Positions 1 to 6,724 of a DNA stretch of 11,361 bases are shown piece after piece. Source of the stretch: Opitutaceae bacterium. Lineage in GTDB: Bacteria; Verrucomicrobiota; Verrucomicrobiia; Opitutales; Opitutaceae. Position numbers and translations under genes: made by a program. A model generated the notes under the pieces. That model was not told the DNA's origin. It searched no databases and saw only the letters and a program-made list of their open reading frames with translations. How positions within the stretch are numbered: position 1 is the stretch's first letter; each line of letters opens with the position of its first letter. The stretch is from the NCBI GenBank assembly GCA_029979145.1, contig JAPOIC010000048.1, positions 1-11,361 on the forward strand. Reading direction: 5' to 3'.

Positions 1-216
1 CGTAACCACCTCACCCTCCTCCGCTTGGGTCAATTGGCTCAAGCTGATCACCGAACTGGCTGCCACAGGTGCGCCAAGCGGCAAGCCCGCTCCATTAGGG
101 CCAGCGCCAGAGATATCCGATTTTGAGCCCAAGCCCGACAAACCCACTACCAGGAGCACGACTACGGCCGCCACCGCCGCCGCCCCCCCCCACGCAATAC
201 GCTCATTGGCGGGCAC
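1..216 (-). CDS. Small membrane-anchored protein of the Exb operon, 3' partial
   Basis: I do not recognise this gene. It is read from a GTG at 216-214 and is still open at position 1, giving 72 codons. The product begins VPANERIAWGG and has one hydrophobic helix at about residues 8-30 (core AAAVAAVVVLLVVGL), then a Gly/Ala/Ser-rich polar stretch, so it is probably a single-pass inner-membrane protein with its C-terminus in the periplasm. The GTG start is chosen because GGAGG (230-226) lies 9 nt upstream. An ATG at 206-204 overlaps the exbD stop as ATGA, but in its frame it meets TAG after 14 codons. The gene overlaps exbD by 14 nt and so is almost certainly co-translated. Its place after exbB-exbD is where tonB or tolA often sits, but the helix has no His and I see no SHLS-type motif, so TonB/TolA identity is not supported. 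A run of nine G lies in codons 9-12. Confidence 0.7.
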   Translation of the reverse strand, partial: MPANERIAWGGAAAVAAVVVLLVVGLSGLGSKSDISGAGPNGAGLPLGAPVAASSVISLSQLTQAEEGEVVT

Positions 217-658
217 GGGAAATATCCTCCGGTGCCGCTGGCTCCAAAGCGGCAATTTGCACTTTGAATCCCGCTTGCTGGGCCACCCCCGTGATGTCGA
301 CGAGTTCGGAAACCGGGATATTGGCGCTCGCCCGGACCAGTAGAACCCCCTCTTTCGTCGCGGCCCCTTGAAGCGCCAGCCAAGCCTTCAGCTGGGCACG
401 ATTCAGGGCGCCGTTGTCGGTGAAAATGAGGCCCGGTCGGGCCACGCTGATCACGTGGGTGGTGCGCGCCGCCCCGGGCGCGGCGCCCTTCAATTCCGGC
501 AGGGCGAAATCCACGCCAAGACCAGGCGCCAGCACGAAGCGCGAGCCAAACAGCGCGAAAAACAACACCAGCAGGGCCGCATTGACCCAAAACAGCGCAT
601 CAAAGCTGCGCGGCTCGGTTCGCAACTTGGACGCAAGGTCCAGCGGTCGCGTGATCAC
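203..658 (-). CDS. exbD: ExbD/TolR-family biopolymer transport protein (divergent)
   Basis: This 151-residue protein is the expected length for ExbD/TolR. It has a short cytoplasmic N-terminus, one membrane helix at about residues 21-41, the phrase LGVDFALPEL just after it (compare the VDVKVNLP region of E. coli ExbD), and a periplasmic domain ending in VSELVDITGVAQQAGFKVQIAAL, typical of the ExbD fold. The GTG start overlaps the exbB stop (GTGA) and has AAGGAGG 7 nt upstream; a longer reading from 847 would run through exbB and is rejected. ExbD normally forms a proton-driven motor with ExbB in the inner membrane. Aligned to E. coli ExbD, the proton-coupling Asp25 seems to be replaced by Asn26; the nearest acid, Asp20, lies at the edge of the helix. 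The family call is firm; whether it is proton-driven is open. Confidence 0.86.
   Translation of the reverse strand: MITRPLDLASKLRTEPRSFDALFWVNAALLVLFFALFGSRFVLAPGLGVDFALPELKGAAPGAARTTHVISVARPGLIFTDNGALNRAQLKAWLALQGAATKEGVLLVRASANIPVSELVDITGVAQQAGFKVQIAALEPAAPEDISRARQ
226..230 (-). promoter_or_regulatory. Shine-Dalgarno GGAGG deciding the GTG start at 216
   Basis: On the minus strand GGAGG is followed by nine bases (ATATTTCCC) and then GTG. It sits inside the last codons of exbD. It supports the GTG at 216 over the ATG at 206, which would lie 19 nt away and leads to an early stop. Confidence 0.7.
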
Positions 659-1308
659 GCCGAGCCCTCCTTGGTGTCGCTGCCAACCGCCCTTTGGTAG
701 TCGGTCAGCAGGTAGCGCATGATTTCGTTGCCCGCCCATTCGATATCGCGGACGATGGCCCGGACGCGCCCGCTGAGAAAATGATGGGCCAGATGCGCCG
801 GGATCGCGAGCAACAGGCTGCCAATGGAGCAAAGCAACGCCTGCCACATGCCGTGGGACAAACCGGCCACCGTGGCATAGTCGCGCTCAAACGCGAGGAA
901 CGTCGTCGCCATCCCAAGGATCGTGCCCAGCAGACCGACCAACGGCGCCACCTGCGCCACCGCGGCAATCGACCCCAGGCGGCGCTCAAGTGCGGGCAGT
1001 TCGATCACCGCCGCTTCCTGCACGTGAAAACGCATGGCTTCGGCCGGGTCGTCGGCATGCAACAACGCCGCCTTCACCACCGCCGCCACTGGCCCCGGGG
1101 TTTCCTCGCATACTGTCAGGCCCTCCACGATGCGGCGCTTCGCCAGGATGTTCTTGATGCCGCCGACGAACTCCGCCGCCTTGATCTGGCCGCGGTGCAG
1201 GTAGAGCAGCCGCTCGACAAACAACATCAGGCAGAGGAAGCCGAGCACCAGCAGCACCCACATCATTGGGCCGCCGCGGGAAAAAAGGCTGAAATCGAAA
1301 AGGGACAT
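655..1308 (-). CDS. exbB: MotA/TolQ/ExbB-family membrane protein (divergent ExbB)
   Basis: The 217-residue protein has three hydrophobic segments (about residues 15-33, 115-138 and 155-178) with the long cytoplasmic loop expected for ExbB/TolQ. The hallmark APLVGLLGTILGM (121-133) contains the Thr129 that matches E. coli ExbB Thr148. In the third helix, GMWQALLCSIGSLLLAIPA aligns with the E. coli segment that carries Glu176 and Thr181; here these positions are Gln156 and Ser161. ExbB pentamers surround an ExbD dimer and use the proton gradient to drive TonB-type or Tol-type work, so loss of the glutamate is notable. The ATG start has only a weak upstream ribosome site. It follows the TPR gene by 52 nt and overlaps exbD by 4 nt, so all are probably one transcript. 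The family assignment is secure; the substrate is unknown. Confidence 0.9.
   Translation of the reverse strand: MSLFDFSLFSRGGPMMWVLLVLGFLCLMLFVERLLYLHRGQIKAAEFVGGIKNILAKRRIVEGLTVCEETPGPVAAVVKAALLHADDPAEAMRFHVQEAAVIELPALERRLGSIAAVAQVAPLVGLLGTILGMATTFLAFERDYATVAGLSHGMWQALLCSIGSLLLAIPAHLAHHFLSGRVRAIVRDIEWAGNEIMRYLLTDYQRAVGSDTKEGSA
666..672 (-). promoter_or_regulatory. Shine-Dalgarno AAGGAGG for exbD
   Basis: On the minus strand AAGGAGG is followed by seven bases (GCTCGGC) and the GTG at 658-656. It lies inside the end of exbB and fixes the exbD start there, coupling translation of the two genes. Confidence 0.75.
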
Positions 1309-1360
1309 CGGGTGTGCGGAGTTAGAAACCGGGTCGGGTTACAGGTAAATCTTCAAGTTG

Positions 1361-4018
1361 TCAGGGGGCCGCCGTCCGCGTCGCGTTGCGGGCGAGCCGG
1401 TCCTTCGCCAACGAGGCCCCGGGCAGCCCGCTGTCAAGAATCAGCGTCCACGCCTCCCGCGCCGGCTCGAAGCGCGCCTGCTGCTCGAAAAGCGCGCCAA
1501 CGTCCAGGAGCGTGCGGGTCATCCAATACCGCCCCTTCGCCCCCAGCCGCGCCGCCATGCGCTCATCCAAGAGAAACGCCGTGACGACATCACGCCACCA
1601 CACCGCCTCGGCGCGGGCGGCTTGGTCGCGCCGCTGCATGAGGTAGCCGAGATTGTAACCAGCCTCCACACGCACGTCGACCGGGGCGTCGACCCGGTCG
1701 CGCAATTGCTCAAACAAAGCAATCGCCCGGTCCGCATGGTTGGGATCACTCACCGACTGCGCGTTATGGCACTCCGCCAGCGCGAGCTGCGCCAGAATCA
1801 CGTCGGCGTGCGATTGGAAATTGTTAACCAGGGATTCGTAAACCTGCTGCGCTTGCGGGAACTGGTTGAGCTTGCGCAGGAGATCGCCCTGCTTGAGCCG
1901 CGCGTAAAACACCAGCGGACTGCCCGGGTAGCGTGTCACCATGCGCTCGATCAGTTTGTTCGCTTCTTCCAGATTGCTGTCCTGGCCGCGGCGCTCGGCC
2001 TGCAACGCCGCCTGATAGAGCGCATACGGCGCGTAAGTGGCATTGTCCGGAAAATCATCAGCCAATTGTGTGTAGAGGCGTTGCGCCTCCACCGTTTGGT
2101 CGCGGCCAGCATAGTAGCCCGCCTCGACGATAATCGAATACACAGCGGCATCCGAGCGCGTGAATTGCGTGCGAATCTGCTGCAGCAGCGTCACCGCTTC
2201 CTCGCGGCGGCCCAACGCGAACAGCGCCTCGGCCTTGAGCAATTCTATCGAGCTCATCACGTCACGCTCGAGCGTCCCCTCGATACCGGCCGGCAGCGTT
2301 CCCGCCAAACCGTCGGCCAACCGCACCGTCTCCTCCGGCTTGCCGGCGACCAGCGAGAGTCGCGCCTGCAGCCAGCGCATCCGCGCGCGAAGTTCGCCGG
2401 GCAATGCACCGTCGGGCTGCCCTCGCGCCAACAGCGCGTTCACCCGATCAAAGGCCTCCGTCGTGCGTCCGGCCCTCTGCAACGCCCGCGCCAAATTCCA
2501 CTCCGACTGCCAGCGGTTGATCGGGTCGAACCGCGCGTCCGTCGCCATTTCGTTCATCTGGGCGACCGCGACGTCGAGCCGGCCCGCTTCGATGTCCGCC
2601 AGCACGCGTTGAAACATCAGATCGCCCGCGCTGAAGCCCGCCGGGATATTGCGCAGCACCGCCGAGTAGGCGTCCGCGGCATTGGGATAATCCCGCGCGC
2701 GAAACCACGCCTCCGCCACCAGCACGCCGAGCTCGGCCCGGCGCTGCTCGCCCACGCCCGGACCTTCTAGGGCGTCGCGGGCCTTGGACGCAAAGTCCGC
2801 GGCTGCTCGATATCGAAACTGCTCCCACGCCGACGTCGTCAGCACTCCGTATGCCTCCGCCTTGCGGCTGGAGCCGGGAAACATGTCCAGCAAGGCGCGC
2901 GCGTCCGCCTCAGCATCCGCGTAGTCCTTGGTCGCCAGCGCCAGCTGCGCCCGCACCAAGAGCAAGTCGTCCAGAATCGGGTGCGCCGGCGCCGCCGTCA
3001 GGATCTTGTCCAACTCGCGCCGAAACTGCGTGCGCGCCGGCTCGGCTCCGGAGGCGCGGGCCAGCATCTGCAGCGCAGCCCGCTGCTTCACGGGTTCGGA
3101 GCCACCGGTCAGCAAATTTTGCAGCGCGATCCGGCCCGGGCCGGAATCGGCGCCGCCGATCAGGCCCAGCAACAATTGAAAATCATCGCGCTCCGCCTGC
3201 TCCTCCGCCGGCAGCGAAAGCAACTGGCGTTGCAGCACCCCGACGGCGTCGGCCGAACGCCCCAGCGCGTCCAGCATCGCCGCATAGGTCCGGGCAAAAC
3301 TGTATCCGGCGCGGCGACCCTGCAGCCGGTCCATATTCTTGCGCGCTTCCTCCGCCAAGGCCTCGTCGACCGCCCCCATTCGCAGTCGCACCTGCTCGCG
3401 CGCCAGCACGAATCGCGCCCGCGCCATCGCGGAAACGGCCGCGCTTTCCGCCTGCTCAAACAGGCTGCGCGCCTTGCCCGGATCACCGCTGGCATCGGCC
3501 AACACGCCGTCCAGAAAAAACAACCATCCCCGGTCACCCGCCGCCAAATCATCCACCGCCACACCGTCGATGGCCGTCCGCGCCGCAGCGAAATCGCGCT
3601 GCCGCGCCGCCAACAAACCGGAGCGCAGCTTCCACGCCGGCCCCTTCAGGCCGACAAATTCATCCAGCGCCATGCGCGCCTCGTCGAACCGCCCCGCATC
3701 CATCAGCGCCGTCGCCAATGCCAGGGTGAGACTTGCACGATCCCCGCCCGGTTGGGCCAGCAGATCGCGGTAAAGCACCACCGCCGCCGAGGGAAATCCA
3801 AACTCCTCTGCGCGCTGCGCCGCGAGCAAGGTCAAGGCGCTGCCGCCGGTTGAGGCGGTCACTTCGGCGGTCTCCGCCACCAGCGGGGCCGGCTGCCGAA
3901 GCGGTTCCTGGGCAGACGCCGACAAGGCCAGACCAAGCAGGAGGAGCAGATGAGGACGCAGGGGCACGACGGGAAAATTGCGACGGGGTATGGAAACAAT
4001 CAACCGTGATGTAACCAC
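1361..4018 (-). CDS. Secreted TPR-repeat protein, first gene of the Exb operon
   Basis: The 885-residue product has a hydrophobic export signal (LLLLLGLALSASA, about residues 24-36) with a likely signal peptidase site ASA-Q at 36/37, then almost entirely helical TPR-like repeats. Examples are the AAVVLYRDLLAQ, ADAYSAVLRNIP and QAQQVYESLVNNF segments, and the C-terminal third resembles the TPR_6 type seen in YbgF/BamD-like periplasmic proteins. It probably resides in the periplasm, perhaps lipid-free since no lipobox Cys is seen, and acts as a scaffold or partner of the ExbB/ExbD complex encoded directly downstream. The start taken is GTG at 4018, with GAGG 5 nt upstream. A GTG at 3967 would give a shorter and equally plausible signal peptide but lacks a ribosome site. 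TPR genes beside exbBD are known in other bacteria; no specific substrate can be named. Confidence 0.82.
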   Translation of the reverse strand: MVTSRLIVSIPRRNFPVVPLRPHLLLLLGLALSASAQEPLRQPAPLVAETAEVTASTGGSALTLLAAQRAEEFGFPSAAVVLYRDLLAQPGGDRASLTLALATALMDAGRFDEARMALDEFVGLKGPAWKLRSGLLAARQRDFAAARTAIDGVAVDDLAAGDRGWLFFLDGVLADASGDPGKARSLFEQAESAAVSAMARARFVLAREQVRLRMGAVDEALAEEARKNMDRLQGRRAGYSFARTYAAMLDALGRSADAVGVLQRQLLSLPAEEQAERDDFQLLLGLIGGADSGPGRIALQNLLTGGSEPVKQRAALQMLARASGAEPARTQFRRELDKILTAAPAHPILDDLLLVRAQLALATKDYADAEADARALLDMFPGSSRKAEAYGVLTTSAWEQFRYRAAADFASKARDALEGPGVGEQRRAELGVLVAEAWFRARDYPNAADAYSAVLRNIPAGFSAGDLMFQRVLADIEAGRLDVAVAQMNEMATDARFDPINRWQSEWNLARALQRAGRTTEAFDRVNALLARGQPDGALPGELRARMRWLQARLSLVAGKPEETVRLADGLAGTLPAGIEGTLERDVMSSIELLKAEALFALGRREEAVTLLQQIRTQFTRSDAAVYSIIVEAGYYAGRDQTVEAQRLYTQLADDFPDNATYAPYALYQAALQAERRGQDSNLEEANKLIERMVTRYPGSPLVFYARLKQGDLLRKLNQFPQAQQVYESLVNNFQSHADVILAQLALAECHNAQSVSDPNHADRAIALFEQLRDRVDAPVDVRVEAGYNLGYLMQRRDQAARAEAVWWRDVVTAFLLDERMAARLGAKGRYWMTRTLLDVGALFEQQARFEPAREAWTLILDSGLPGASLAKDRLARNATRTAAP

Positions 4019-4078
4019 TTCCGCCTCGCCCCGACCGGCGACCGCGCCCTACGGTTCCCCGCAATCCTTCCTGTTCCC
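4019..4078. promoter_or_regulatory. Divergent intergenic region between the TPR-Exb operon and lemA
   Basis: Only 60 bp separate the two divergent starts, so promoters for both operons must lie here or extend into the neighbouring 5' coding ends. The spacer is GC-rich; I see no convincing -10/-35 pair or operator palindrome, and no strong ribosome site before lemA. The call rests on gene arrangement only. Confidence 0.35.
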
Positions 4079-4678
4079 ATGACCGCCCTCATCATCCTCG
4101 GCGTCATCGCCGCCCTCGCTCTCATTCTCGTTTTCTGGATCGTCGGCATCTACAACACCCTCGTCACCCTGCGGAACCGTTTCAAGAACGCCTTCGCGCA
4201 GATCGACGTGCAGCTCAAGCGCCGCTACGACCTCATTCCCAATCTCGTCGAGACGGCCAAGGGCTACGTGAAGCACGAGCGCGAGACGCTCGAGGCCGTC
4301 ATCAAGGCCCGCAACATCGCCGCCTCCGCCGCCGAGGCCGTCGCCACCAACCCCGCCAACGGCGGCGCGGTGAAATCCCTGATGGGCGCCGAGGCCGGCC
4401 TCGCCGGCGCCCTCTCCCGCCTGATGGTCGTCGCCGAGCAATACCCCGACCTCAAGGCCAACCAAAACATCGCGCAGCTCACCGAGGAACTGACCTCCAC
4501 GGAGAACAAAATCGCGTTCGCCCGCCAGGCGTTCAACGACAGCGTCATGACCTACAACACCACCCGCGAGGTCTTCCCCAACGTGATTTTCGCCGGCATG
4601 TTCGGCTTCACTCCGGCCGAGCTCTTCACGGTCGAGAACCCCGCCGAGCGCAACGCCCCGCAGGTCAAGTTCAGCTGA
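4079..4678 (+). CDS. lemA: LemA family membrane protein
   Basis: The 199-residue protein matches LemA in length and pattern. It has one N-terminal membrane helix (about residues 3-24, rich in Ile, Leu and Ala), followed at once by the family hallmark: IYNTLVTLRNRFKNAFAQID (24-43), then VQLKRRYDLIPNLVETAKGY. The rest is a helical bundle ending in FTPAELFTVENPAERNAPQVKF, a typical LemA C-terminus. LemA is anchored in the inner membrane; its biochemical role is poorly known, but it is repeatedly encoded beside HtpX/M48 proteases, as here, suggesting a shared part in membrane protein quality control. It is the first gene of the plus-strand operon and is followed after 43 bp by the peptidase gene. 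No clear Shine-Dalgarno precedes the ATG, but the family N-terminus begins just there, which supports the start. Confidence 0.95.
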   Translation: MTALIILGVIAALALILVFWIVGIYNTLVTLRNRFKNAFAQIDVQLKRRYDLIPNLVETAKGYVKHERETLEAVIKARNIAASAAEAVATNPANGGAVKSLMGAEAGLAGALSRLMVVAEQYPDLKANQNIAQLTEELTSTENKIAFARQAFNDSVMTYNTTREVFPNVIFAGMFGFTPAELFTVENPAERNAPQVKFS

Positions 4679-4721
4679 GGCCCCGCGCGGGGGCGCTCGG
4701 CGTCGACCCGCGCTTCCGCGC

Positions 4722-6680
4722 ATGGATTTCTTCGAAGCCCAGGCCCGCGCCAAGCAGCGCAGCAGCCGGCTGATCGTCCTCTTCGCTTTTGCGGTGATCG
4801 GGACGATCGCTGCCGGCTATTTTGCGGCATGGTTCTTCGTGGACCAAGCCGAGTCGGCCCGGGATCGTGACGATTTCGCCTACCAAGCCTACGGCGAGAA
4901 TGGCCAACCCATCGGCCGGCCGTTGTTCGATCCATTGCTGCTCCTGATGGTGACCACAGGCACGCTGCTCGTCATCGGCTGTTCGTCGTTTTTCAAGTGG
5001 ATGAGCTTCCGCCAAGGCGGCGGGGCGGTGGCGGAGAGCGTGGGCGGACGTCGCATCGATCCCGGCCGCGCCACGCCGGCGGAGCGTCGATTGCTCAACG
5101 TGGTCGAGGAAATGGCCATTGCCTCCGGCACGCCCATGCCCGCGGTTTACGTCCTGGATCGTGAGCAAGGCATCAACGCCTTCGCCGCCGGTCTGACCAC
5201 CAGCGACGCCGTCGTGGCCGTGACCCGCGGCACCTTGGAGAAACTTTCGCGCGACGAATTGCAGGGCGTAGTCGGCCACGAATTCAGCCACATCCTCAAC
5301 GGCGACATGCGGCTCAACGTGAAGCTGACCGCGCTCGTCTTCGGCATCCTCGTCATCGGTCTGATGGGCCGCGGCCTGCTCTGGTCCATGCGTCGGGTGC
5401 GCGGTGGCAAGAACTCCGGAGGCATCGTCGTGGCCATCTTTGCCGTGGGACTGGCCCTTCTCATCATCGGCTACGTCGGTTACTTTTTCGGCCGGCTCAT
5501 CCAGGCGGCCGTTTCTCGCCAGCGAGAATTCCTCGCCGACGCCTCGGCCGTGCAGTTCACGCGCAATCCGCAGGGCATCGGCGGCGCGCTGCGCAAGATC
5601 GGTGGCTATGCCCTCGGTTCGCGCCTCATCACCAACCAGGCCACTGCCATCGGGCATTTCTTTTTCGCCCAAGGCTTCCGTTCCCAGTTCGGCGGCGCGT
5701 GGGCGACGCCCCCGCCGCTGCCGGAACGCATTCGCGCCGTCGACCCGGCGTGGGACGGCCATTTCTTCGATCCGCCGCAAGTGGTGGATGTCGCCCAGGA
5801 AAGTTTCGCCACCAAGGGTTTCGCCCAGCCGGAAGGCACGTCCTATGCCGCCTCACCACGCGGCACCCCGCCCCGCCTGCCTTTTCAACCCCAGGCCGTC
5901 GTGGCCGACGTGGGCCAATTGACAGAGGCCCACTACGCCGCCGCCGTCGGTCTCCTCGCCGCGATGCCGGACACGCTGCTCGACGCGGCCCGTCAAACCG
6001 CAACCGCCCCGGCCTTGGTCTACGGCCTGATCAATGGCGCCGGCGCGGTGGATTTGGTCCGGCGTCATGACGCCGGCGCCGGCGCGACGTTTGCAGCCCT
6101 CGCGCCCGCGCTGGCCGCGCTGGCCCCTGACGCCCGCCTGCCCCTGTTGCTGTTGGCCGTGCCGGCGCTGCGCCAACTCAAAGCCGCCGACATGGAGCGG
6201 TTTCTCGGCACCCTCGACGAATTGGTGCACGCCGATGCCAGGGTCAGCACCTTTGAGTTCGTCCTGCAAAAGCTGCTCACGCATCACCTGCGTCTCGCCC
6301 AACGTCCGCACGGGGCGCCGGGCTATTTCTCGTTTGTGCCGCTGACCGGCGACATCGCGGCGGTGCTCAATGCTCTGGCCCACGCGTGCGCCTCGGACGA
6401 AGCCGCCGCGGACCGCGCCTACCGCGCCGGCACGGGCCAGATGCCGCTGATCGAAAAGGGCCTCCTGGACCTCCCGCGACAGGCCACGGATTTCGCCGCG
6501 CTGGACGCAGCCTTGGAAAAACTCGCCGGCGCGTCCCTCCCGATCAAGAAGCGCACGCTGCACGCTGCCGCGCATGTGATCGGCCAGGACGGCACCATCA
6601 CAGTCGAGGAAGGCGAACTCTACCGCGCCATCGCCGCCGCGATCGACTGCCCGCTGCCCCCGCTGGCAACCGCGGCCTGA
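4722..6680 (+). CDS. M48-family membrane zinc metallopeptidase with long C-terminal extension
   Basis: This 652-residue protein carries the zinc site of M48 (HtpX-like) peptidases: VVGHEFSHILNGD with HEFSH at 186-190, and the third ligand Glu269 in SRQREFLADAS. INAFAAG at 151-157 is also typical. Membrane helices are likely at about 17-39, 69-91, 201-220 and 233-258, placing the active site at the cytoplasmic face of the inner membrane. The core peptidase ends near residue 340. The remaining 310 residues are Ala/Leu-rich and helical, ending in IGQDGTITVEEGELYRAIAA (620-639), which resembles TerB/DjlA-type helical domains. Ordinary HtpX is about 290 residues, so this is a long variant. The N-terminus MDFFEAQARAKQRS fits the start of long M48 proteins. 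Pairing with lemA suggests degradation of damaged membrane proteins; substrates are unknown. Confidence 0.92.
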   Translation: MDFFEAQARAKQRSSRLIVLFAFAVIGTIAAGYFAAWFFVDQAESARDRDDFAYQAYGENGQPIGRPLFDPLLLLMVTTGTLLVIGCSSFFKWMSFRQGGGAVAESVGGRRIDPGRATPAERRLLNVVEEMAIASGTPMPAVYVLDREQGINAFAAGLTTSDAVVAVTRGTLEKLSRDELQGVVGHEFSHILNGDMRLNVKLTALVFGILVIGLMGRGLLWSMRRVRGGKNSGGIVVAIFAVGLALLIIGYVGYFFGRLIQAAVSRQREFLADASAVQFTRNPQGIGGALRKIGGYALGSRLITNQATAIGHFFFAQGFRSQFGGAWATPPPLPERIRAVDPAWDGHFFDPPQVVDVAQESFATKGFAQPEGTSYAASPRGTPPRLPFQPQAVVADVGQLTEAHYAAAVGLLAAMPDTLLDAARQTATAPALVYGLINGAGAVDLVRRHDAGAGATFAALAPALAALAPDARLPLLLLAVPALRQLKAADMERFLGTLDELVHADARVSTFEFVLQKLLTHHLRLAQRPHGAPGYFSFVPLTGDIAAVLNALAHACASDEAAADRAYRAGTGQMPLIEKGLLDLPRQATDFAALDAALEKLAGASLPIKKRTLHAAAHVIGQDGTITVEEGELYRAIAAAIDCPLPPLATAA

Positions 6681-6724
6681 AATAGGCGTTGCCGTCATCC
6701 GCCGGCAAAACGAGCCTCCAGGCG

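Noticed and set aside
162..206. ATG at 206 overlapping the exbD stop as the start of the next gene
   Set aside because: Its frame ends after 14 codons at TAG; the GTG at 216 with GGAGG 9 nt upstream opens the frame that encodes the membrane helix.
203..847. Longer reading of exbD starting at GTG 847
   Set aside because: The extra 63 residues would overlap exbB coding sequence in another frame; the GTG at 658 has a strong Shine-Dalgarno and gives the normal ExbD length.
1309..1360. Possible regulatory structure in the 52-bp gap between the TPR gene and exbB
   Set aside because: Only a 4-bp stem can be drawn and no T-tract or promoter pattern is visible, so no feature is called.
1358..2770. 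Plus-strand open frame of 470 codons inside the TPR gene
   Set aside because: It is antisense to a clearly real secreted TPR protein and its product is Arg/His/Gln-rich without recognisable domains, a normal artefact of GC-rich coding sequence.
4681..4692. Palindrome CCCCGCGCGGGG just after lemA as a terminator
   Set aside because: It has no usable loop and no T-tract, and the peptidase gene follows in the same direction; at this GC content such a palindrome is unremarkable.
4671..5780. Minus-strand open frame of 369 codons under the M48 gene
   Set aside because: It is antisense to the conserved zinc-peptidase core, and its charged, repetitive composition is typical of a shadow frame.
6689..6724. 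TTG start 12 codons upstream for the fucosidase
   Set aside because: It adds no conserved residues or signal peptide; ATG at 6725 is the simpler start, though both have weak ribosome sites.
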